Shown here one piece after another: positions 30,805-36,401 of a stretch of DNA of 36,401 nucleotides. Under the pieces are notes generated by a model. It did not search any database, was not told the origin of the DNA, and saw only the letters and a program-made list of their open reading frames with translations. The stretch lies in assembly GCA_910589265.1 (NCBI GenBank), contig CAJUTQ010000008.1, forward strand, positions 1 to 36,401. Direction: 5' to 3'. A program made the position numbers and the translations under genes. Numbering within the stretch: the first letter of the stretch is position 1; every line of letters starts with the position of its first letter. The stretch is from an uncultured Lachnospiraceae bacterium (GTDB lineage Bacteria; Bacillota; Clostridia; Lachnospirales; Lachnospiraceae).

Positions 30805-32570
30805 TATTACAGTCATTAGTGGAATACTATGGCACTCTTGCAAAAGATGGAGAGATTACAGAACCAGGATGGTGCAAAGCGAAGGTATCTTACGCTTTAG
30901 ACATAGGAGAAAATGGTGAGTTGAAAGGTTTGATTCCTTTAAAGGAAGAGGAAAAGAAAGGGAAAAAAACTGTCATGGTTCCAAAAAATATAAAGGTGCC
31001 TGAGATGGATACGACAAGAGCTTCTGGAGTAAAGGCTAATTTCTTATGTGATAATTCCAGTTATTTTTTGGGAATAGACAATAAAGGAAAGCCAAAAAGG
31101 ACAAAAGAATGCTTTGAGGATGCGAAGAAAAAGCATAAAATTGTTTTGGAGGATATAAAGAGTAAGGCAGCTATATCTGTTTTGAAATATTTTGAAACAT
31201 GGAATCCAGAGCAAGCTATGGAGCATACAGAGCTGAAAGAAGATTTGAAAGAGCTTATGACGAGTAATATAGTCTTTTATGTAGATGGGATCTATGCACA
31301 TGAGGATGAGGAAGTAAGGAAAGCCTGGGAGAATTATTTAATCACACATGGAGAGGAAGAAGAGGGAATTTGCTTAGTGACAGGACAAATTACAAAAATT
31401 GCAAAAAAACATGGAGTTATAAAAGGAGTGCAGGGAGGCCAACAAAATGGAGGTGTTTTTGTATCCTTTAATGAAAATTCCTTTGAGTCTTATGGAAAAA
31501 AGAGTAATTTAAATGCTCCTATAGGAACTTATGCTGTACATGCTTATACGACAGCACTCAACGATTTGCTCCAAGATAGAAGCCACACAACGATTATTGG
31601 AGATACAACAATTGTTTATTGGTCAGAGAAGGGAGAGGAAGAATACAAAAATGTATTTGCAGCCGTATCTGAACCGACTGGTGATAATCAAAAAGTAGTG
31701 GATGGTGTGTTTAAAAATTTACAAGCTGGAAAAGGAGTTGCAGTAGAAGACGTTTCTTTAGATTTAAATCAGAGATTTTATATTTTAGGAATTGCCCCGA
31801 ATGCAGCCAGGCTGGCAGTGAGATTTTTCTATCAAGACAGTTTTGGGAATATACTAAATAATTTGAAAAACCATTATGAAAGAATGAATATTGTAAGGCC
31901 AGCTTCCGATACATGGGAGTATTTGGGGATTTGGAGAATGCTACAGGAAACAGTAAATAAGAAATCAAGAGATAAAAAACCAGTTTCCAATATGGCAGGA
32001 GCAGTGTATCGAGGGATCATAACAGGAGGGCAGTATCCAATATCCTTGTATCAGTCTGTGCTTTTAAGAATTCGTGCAGAACAAGATGACAGTGACAGCC
32101 ATATTTATAAAATTACAAGGGGAAGGGCCGCCATAATAAAAGCGTTTTTAATGAAAAATTTACATAAGGAGGAACTAACAATGGCCTTAAACGAGAAGAG
32201 TCAGAATATTGCCTATACACTGGGAAGAGCGTTTGCTGTATTAGAAGCAATTCAGGAAGATGCCAATCCAGGAATGAATGCAACAATCAAAGATAAGTAT
32301 TTTAATTCGGCTTGCGCTACGCCAGCTGCAATTTTTCCTATATTGTTCAAATTAAAAAACAGTCATATTAGAAAGTTGGATAATAAAGGAAAAGAAATCT
32401 ATTATGAAAAAATGCTCATTGAGCTTCAAGAAAAATTATCATTGGAGGAGGGTCAAGTGACAGCCTATCCAAGAAGACTTTCCCTTGAAGAGCAAGGAAT
32501 GTTTATATTAGGTTATTACCATCAAGTACAAAAGAGATATGAGAAGAAAACAAAGGAGGAAGAAAAATAA
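30801..32570 (+). CDS. cas8c: Cas8c (Csd1), large subunit of type I-C Cascade
   Basis: This 589-residue Cas8c/Csd1 protein recognises the PAM and helps recruit Cas3. Family segments visible are ILQSLVEYYGTLAKDGEI at the start, CLVTGQITKIAKKHGVIKGV (near 191-210), FVSFNENSFESYGKKSNLNAP (in parts) and YTTALNDLL (near 251-259), with FYILGIAPNAARLAVRFFYQ near 325-344. Subtype I-C Cas8 genes can also encode a small Cas11 protein from an internal start; internal ATGs with purine-rich upstream sequence exist toward the 3' third (for example ATGGCCTTAAACG at 32180 after AAGGAGG), so this is likely here. The end overlaps cas7 by one base. Confidence 0.95.
   Translation: MILQSLVEYYGTLAKDGEITEPGWCKAKVSYALDIGENGELKGLIPLKEEEKKGKKTVMVPKNIKVPEMDTTRASGVKANFLCDNSSYFLGIDNKGKPKRTKECFEDAKKKHKIVLEDIKSKAAISVLKYFETWNPEQAMEHTELKEDLKELMTSNIVFYVDGIYAHEDEEVRKAWENYLITHGEEEEGICLVTGQITKIAKKHGVIKGVQGGQQNGGVFVSFNENSFESYGKKSNLNAPIGTYAVHAYTTALNDLLQDRSHTTIIGDTTIVYWSEKGEEEYKNVFAAVSEPTGDNQKVVDGVFKNLQAGKGVAVEDVSLDLNQRFYILGIAPNAARLAVRFFYQDSFGNILNNLKNHYERMNIVRPASDTWEYLGIWRMLQETVNKKSRDKKPVSNMAGAVYRGIITGGQYPISLYQSVLLRIRAEQDDSDSHIYKITRGRAAIIKAFLMKNLHKEELTMALNEKSQNIAYTLGRAFAVLEAIQEDANPGMNATIKDKYFNSACATPAAIFPILFKLKNSHIRKLDNKGKEIYYEKMLIELQEKLSLEEGQVTAYPRRLSLEEQGMFILGYYHQVQKRYEKKTKEEEK
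32180..32570 (+). CDS. Candidate internal Cas11c ORF within cas8c
   Basis: Inside cas8c, in the same frame, an ATG at 32180 is preceded by ATAAGGAGGAAC, a ribosome site far stronger than chance coding sequence normally gives. Translation would yield about 129 C-terminal residues (MALNEKSQNIAYTLGRAFAVL onward, shown in part). In type I-C systems a small subunit Cas11c is known to be produced from an internal start in cas8c, and this site has the expected position and size. The call is inference from the ribosome site and that precedent. Confidence 0.65.
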
Positions 32571-33460
32571 TGGGAGAGGTAATTAAAAACCGATATGAAT
32601 TTATCATTTTATTTGATGTGGAAAATGGAAATCCAAATGGAGATCCTGATGCAGGCAATCTGCCAAGGATAGATCCAGAAAGCGGACTTGGAATAGTGAC
32701 AGATGTATGTTTGAAAAGAAAGATACGAAATTATGTAGAGACTGTAAAGGAAGAGGGAGAAAGATACAAAATATACATAAAAGAAGATGTCCCTTTAAAT
32801 TGTAGTGACAAATTAGCATATGAACATTTAAACACAGACAGTGCAAATGTTAGAGAATTGAAAAAAACACATCCAGAAGTTGAAATAAAGATTCGAGACT
32901 TTATGTGCAGGAATTTTTTCGACATTCGAACCTTTGGGGCAGTGATGACTACATTCGTAAAAGATAAGTTGAATTGTGGACAAGTAAGAGGGCCTGTCCA
33001 AATGGGATTTGCCAGAAGTATTGACCCGATTGTGAGCCAGGAAGTGACCATAACTCGAATTGCCATTACGACAGAAAAGGATGCGCAAAATAAAGTAACA
33101 GAAATGGGAAGGAAAAACATTGTTCCTTACGCTTTATACAGAGCTGAGGGGTATATTTCTGCAAATCTTGCCCGTAAGGTAACAGGATTTGATAATGAGG
33201 ATTTAGAGTTATTGTGGGAAGCTGTTATGAACATGTTCGAGATAGATCATTCTGCGGCGAGAGGAAAAATGGCAGTCAGAGAACTCATTGTATTCCAGCA
33301 TAGCAAGGAGCTTGGGGATTGTCCTGCTTATAAACTTTTTGACGCTGTGGAAGTAAAGCGTAAGGAGGGAGTTGTCTATGCCCGCCAATATATGGATTAT
33401 TCTGTAACCATTCACCAGGAACAGATTCCAGATACAGTAACGGTTTCTAGAAAGATATAA
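32570..33460 (+). CDS. cas7c: Cas7c (Csd2), backbone subunit of type I-C Cascade
   Basis: This 296-residue RAMP protein polymerises along the crRNA spacer. The N-terminus reads NRYEFIILFDVENGNPNGDPDAG (in parts, about residues 6-28), the strongest Csd2 signature. TDVCLKRKIRNYV (about 44-56), DIRTFGAVM (about 118-126) and GPVQMGFARSIDPI (about 141-154) follow. The ATG shares one base with the cas8c stop (TAATG). Length is normal. Confidence 0.96.
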   Translation: MGEVIKNRYEFIILFDVENGNPNGDPDAGNLPRIDPESGLGIVTDVCLKRKIRNYVETVKEEGERYKIYIKEDVPLNCSDKLAYEHLNTDSANVRELKKTHPEVEIKIRDFMCRNFFDIRTFGAVMTTFVKDKLNCGQVRGPVQMGFARSIDPIVSQEVTITRIAITTEKDAQNKVTEMGRKNIVPYALYRAEGYISANLARKVTGFDNEDLELLWEAVMNMFEIDHSAARGKMAVRELIVFQHSKELGDCPAYKLFDAVEVKRKEGVVYARQYMDYSVTIHQEQIPDTVTVSRKI

Positions 33461-33465
33461 AGACA

Positions 33466-34134
33466 ATGGATGAATATAGGGAAGAAGAGTTTCTTTTACT
33501 TTCTGGCATTCAGCATTTTGCCTTTTGCAGACGTCAGTGGGCCCTCATCCACATTGAACAGCAGTGGCAGGAAAATGAGTATACAGTGGAAGGGGAATTG
33601 ATGCATAAAAGGGCTCATGATCCTAATTTTTCTCAAAAGAGGGGAGATATTATAGTGAGCAGGAGCCTTCCTGTATTCTCTAGAATAATGGGAGTAAAAG
33701 GCGTTTGTGACATTGTAGAATTTCATAAGATGGAGGAAGGAGTTAAGATCCATGGACATAAAGGTTTGTTCCAAGTGTACCCCATTGAGTACAAGAGAGG
33801 AAGACCTAAGGAGACAGAAATGGATATTTTGCAATTGACTGCCCAAGCCATATGTTTGGAGGAGATGCTTTTAACAGCGATTCCTGAAGGAGCAATATTT
33901 TATGGAGAGACCAGACGAAGAGAAAAGGTAGAGCTGACAGAAGAACGTAAGGATAGGGCGAAAAAAATGTTTCAAGAGATGCATGATCTTTTCAAAAGGA
34001 GGTATACCCCCAAAGTAAAGTGGTCAAAGAGTTGTAATGCTTGTTCTCTCAAAGATACTTGCCTTCCTAAATTGGGGAAGGCTCCTTCCGTAAAGGAATA
34101 CATACATGGAAAAATTGCCGAGGAGGACTTATGA
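33466..34134 (+). CDS. cas4: Cas4 exonuclease
   Basis: This 222-residue RecB-like nuclease trims prespacers and helps select the PAM during spacer acquisition. It has the single N-terminal Cys in HFAFCRRQWALIHIE (about 17-31) and the three C-terminal Cys in CNACSLKDTC (about 190-199) that hold a 4Fe-4S cluster. Active-site residues are found in GVCDIVEF (Asp near 83) and YPIEYKRGRPKE (Glu and Lys near 108-111). It starts six bases after the cas7 stop and overlaps cas1 by four bases. Confidence 0.95.
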   Translation: MDEYREEEFLLLSGIQHFAFCRRQWALIHIEQQWQENEYTVEGELMHKRAHDPNFSQKRGDIIVSRSLPVFSRIMGVKGVCDIVEFHKMEEGVKIHGHKGLFQVYPIEYKRGRPKETEMDILQLTAQAICLEEMLLTAIPEGAIFYGETRRREKVELTEERKDRAKKMFQEMHDLFKRRYTPKVKWSKSCNACSLKDTCLPKLGKAPSVKEYIHGKIAEEDL

Positions 34135-35162
34135 AAAAACTGCTCAATACATTATATGTAACTTCTCCAGATGGATACCTGTCATTAGATGGAGAAAACA
34201 TTGTAATTTTAGATAAAGATGCGGAGATAGGACGGATTCCCCTTCACAATTTGGAAAGTATTGTGTCTTTTGGATATAGGGGAGCAAGCCCAGCACTAAT
34301 GGGAGGATGCGCAAACCGAAATATTTCTCTTTGCTTTCTGTCGCCCCATGGAAAGTTTTTGGCCCGTGTTACAGGTGGAGTGAGGGGAAATGTTATATTG
34401 CGGAAGAAACAATATGAAGTATCAGAGAATCCTTCTATAAGCATTGGGATTTCAAGAAATTGTATTCTTGGAAAAGTGTATAATGCCCGATGGGTATTGG
34501 AGAGAGCTACAAGAGATCACAGCTTACAGATTGATGTAGGTAAAGTAAAGCATGCATCATCAATTTTAGCAAAGTCCCTAAAAAATATAGAAGAATGTGA
34601 GGAAATGGACAAGCTTCGCGGATATGAGGGTGAAGCAGCAAGCATTTATTTTGGTGTATTCAACGAGTTGATTTTACAACAGAAGAAAGATTTTATATTT
34701 ACAGGGAGGAATAAGAGGCCTCCCTTAGACAAGGTAAACGCAATGTTATCTTTTGTATATACTCTTCTAACAAACATGATTTCATCGGCCCTAGAAACAG
34801 TAGGACTAGATCCTTATGTGGGATTTTTACACAGGGACAGGCCAGGGAGAGTTTCTTTGGCTCTTGATTTAATTGAAGAGTTACGACCTGTTCTTGCAGA
34901 TCGATTTGTATTAACTCTAATAAATAAAAAGATGGTAGTAAAGAAGGATTTTGAAAAAAGGGAAGATGGAGCAGTGATTATGAATGATTTGGCAAGAAAG
35001 AAATTATTAACGGAGTGGCAGAATAAGAAAAAAGATATAATTACTCATCCATATTTAGGGGAGAAAGTTGAGTGGGGGATGATACCTTTTGTCCAATCCA
35101 TGCTTCTGGCCAGATATTTACGAGGAGATATAGAAGAGTATCCACCCTTTTTTTGGAAATAA
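34131..35162 (+). CDS. cas1: Cas1 integrase (type I-C)
   Basis: This 343-residue metal-dependent integrase inserts new spacers at the leader end together with Cas2. The catalytic set is visible: Glu166 in RGYEGEAAS, His234 in GFLHRDRPGR and Asp246/Glu249 in ALDLIEELRP. The N-terminal beta domain opens LNTLYVTSPDGYLSLDGE. Translation start overlaps the cas4 stop as ATGA. No residue loss or frameshift is seen, so adaptation should be functional. Confidence 0.97.
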   Translation: MKKLLNTLYVTSPDGYLSLDGENIVILDKDAEIGRIPLHNLESIVSFGYRGASPALMGGCANRNISLCFLSPHGKFLARVTGGVRGNVILRKKQYEVSENPSISIGISRNCILGKVYNARWVLERATRDHSLQIDVGKVKHASSILAKSLKNIEECEEMDKLRGYEGEAASIYFGVFNELILQQKKDFIFTGRNKRPPLDKVNAMLSFVYTLLTNMISSALETVGLDPYVGFLHRDRPGRVSLALDLIEELRPVLADRFVLTLINKKMVVKKDFEKREDGAVIMNDLARKKLLTEWQNKKKDIITHPYLGEKVEWGMIPFVQSMLLARYLRGDIEEYPPFFWK

Positions 35163-35220
35163 ATACGTAGGATACTACTGGATATTTGTTTCTTAAATTG
35201 AAAACTAAGGGAGAATAACT

Positions 35221-35511
35221 ATGCTTATATTAATCACTTACGACGTAAACACAGAAACAGCTGCTGGAAAAACAAGGCTGAGAAAAGTGGCAAAACAATG
35301 TGTGAATTATGGCACTCGCGTCCAAAACTCAGTTTTTGAATGCGTTTTAGATAATGCACAATTTATTTTATTAAAATCAATACTTACAGATATAATTGAT
35401 CGCAGTGTAGACAGTCTTAGATTTTATAAACTTGGTACCAAATATAGAACGAAGGTGGAACATGTGGGAGTAGATAGAGGAGTGCATGTGGAAGGTCCTC
35501 TAATTTTGTAG
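35221..35511 (+). CDS. cas2: Cas2 adaptation protein
   Basis: This 96-residue ferredoxin-fold protein forms the Cas1-Cas2 integration complex. The N-terminal strand MLILITYDVNTE carries the conserved Asp8, followed by RLRKVAKQCVNYGTRVQNSVFEC (in parts near 20-42), both typical of Cas2. It lies 58 bases past cas1 with AGGGAG before the ATG, and its stop adjoins the CRISPR leader. Confidence 0.97.
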   Translation: MLILITYDVNTETAAGKTRLRKVAKQCVNYGTRVQNSVFECVLDNAQFILLKSILTDIIDRSVDSLRFYKLGTKYRTKVEHVGVDRGVHVEGPLIL

Positions 35512-35670
35512 TGCGGATCCCAAGCTAACACGAAACCCTTAGTAGACTCGCACCTATAAAAATGAGAAATCAAGAACGAATTTTTTAATGTATAACTTAA
35601 AAGAGGTTACTTGTTGTTAATTATAGTTCATATATTTGTTTTATAAGTAAAATTTTTGTGTATTTTTGCT
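35512..35670 (+). promoter_or_regulatory. CRISPR leader
   Basis: The 159 bases between cas2 and the first repeat are AT-rich in their repeat-proximal part and form the leader that should promote array transcription and direct spacer insertion. The cas2-proximal part has GTGCG (35511-35515) and CGCAC (35549-35553) bracketing about 33 bases, a possible conserved hairpin or protein site of type I-C leaders (from memory, not checked). Confidence 0.75.
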
Positions 35671-36401
35671 GTCACCACTCTCGTAGTGGTGTGGATTGAA
35701 ATAGACAATGAATGTTATTTTAAAGGGAACAAATTCGTCACCACTCTCGTAGTGGTGTGGATTGAAATCGCCGCTCTTTCATGTAATCGGCTCTGCTTTT
35801 TGGGTCACCACTCTCGTAGTGGTGTGGATTGAAATTACACCTTTCACCATGCCTGTGACTCCGGCTTATGGGTCACCACTCTCGTAGTGGTGTGGATTGA
35901 AATAAAGAAGAAGCGTTCGGAAGTGGGCTGTTTTGTGTCACCACTCTCGTAGTGGTGTGGATTGAAATACCAAAAAATGCACCCATGTAATAAATGTCAT
36001 TGGTCACCACTCTCGTAGTGGTGTGGATTGAAATTTCTGTACCCTCTTTAGGGGCAGGAACCATTTGGTGTCACCACTCTCGTAGTGGTGTGGATTGAAA
36101 TCATTTGAAAATTTCCCGACCAGCTCTGAATGATTGTCACCACTCTCGTAGTGGTGTGGATTGAAATTGCTTCATAAGCAAAAACTTATTGCTATCAATA
36201 AGTCACCACTCTCGTAGTGGTGTGGATTGAAATATGGAAGTTCTGGGAGTTTTCAATAAAGTTGCTCAGTCACCACTCTCGTAGTGGTGTGGATTGAAAT
36301 TTGATATTAGTGTTAACGAAGAAAGACGTTATAAGTCACCACTCTCGTAGTGGTGTGGATTGAAATCAAAGCATTTCACAGAAAGAAATATGGTTTACGA
36401 G
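35671..36401 (+). CRISPR. Type I-C CRISPR array, open at the window end
   Basis: Eleven identical 32-base repeats begin at 35671, 35737, 35804, 35872, 35937, 36003, 36070, 36136, 36202, 36269 and 36335. Each opens GTCACCACTCTCGTAG and ends GTGGATTGAAAT, with a CACCACT/AGTGGTG stem. The ten complete spacers are 33-36 bases long and all different. The eleventh (36367-36401) is cut by, or ends at, the window edge. The ATTGAAAT end and the adjacent Cas proteins place it in subtype I-C, transcribed rightward from the cas2-side leader. No repeat degeneration is seen, as expected for the leader end. Confidence 0.98.

Noticed and set aside
35873..36064. 63-codon open frame on the minus strand in the array
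   Set aside because: It consists of translated CRISPR repeats and spacers, seen as a recurring SIHTTTRVVT peptide.
35703..36401. Open reading frames running through the spacers as evidence of coding protospacers
   Set aside because: A 33-36 base stretch almost always has one open frame out of six, so this carries no information without database matches.

Overview
The window is AT-rich DNA that reads like the chromosome of an anaerobic, low-GC Firmicute, most probably a Lachnospiraceae-type Clostridium relative. The grounds are the gdpP-rplI-dnaB order, small clostridial ferredoxins, strong purine-rich ribosome binding sites, short-chain-acid CoA-transferases, a TrpXYZ-like ABC transporter and a type I-C CRISPR-Cas locus. 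The genus cannot be fixed from the sequence alone. No tRNA, rRNA, insertion sequence or prophage gene was recognised.

Layout. 1-5.1 kb: a secreted metallo-beta-lactamase-fold lipoprotein faces the housekeeping operon gdpP (c-di-AMP phosphodiesterase), rplI (ribosomal protein L9) and dnaB (replicative helicase). 5.1-8.4 kb: small regulators and redox genes (MerR-type regulator, 2[4Fe-4S] ferredoxin with a Fur-box-like palindrome upstream, Nim/pyridoxamine-oxidase-like protein, two XRE-type regulators, flavodoxin-like lipoprotein). 8.6-11.3 kb: a leftward atoD-atoA-atoE operon (two-subunit CoA-transferase plus short-chain fatty acid transporter) with a structured leader. 11.8-13.4 kb: an Fe-S protein and a coiled-coil protein diverge from a region holding a large inverted repeat. 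13.6-17.2 kb: a zinc-type metal uptake locus (small Cys-motif membrane protein, binding lipoprotein, ATPase, permease, accessory lipoprotein). 17.3-20.1 kb: a leftward TrpXYZ-like ABC transporter with a near-consensus promoter. 20.5-25.6 kb: an XRE regulator, then a LysR regulator divergent from a MaoC dehydratase, a fused CoA-transferase and a GntP-type permease. 25.7-27.7 kb: a YyaL-type thioredoxin-domain protein. 28.0-36.4 kb: a complete type I-C CRISPR-Cas operon (cas3, cas5, cas8c, cas7, cas4, cas1, cas2), then a leader and an array running off the window with eleven identical 32-bp repeats.

How the genes work together. Two separate acid-activation modules (atoDAE; maoC-CoA-transferase-permease with LysR) suggest uptake and CoA activation of short-chain acids or hydroxy acids, feeding or draining crotonyl-CoA/butyryl-CoA chemistry. 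The zinc locus combines standard ABC parts with two poorly described proteins. The CRISPR locus appears intact for interference, crRNA processing and adaptation.

I did not find a clearly new defence or mobile system. The less described elements are the two accessory zinc-locus proteins, the coiled-coil protein at 12.8 kb, and several precise dyads in regulatory regions: upstream of the ferredoxin, the Fe-S protein, the maoC operon and cas3, and the ato leader hairpins.
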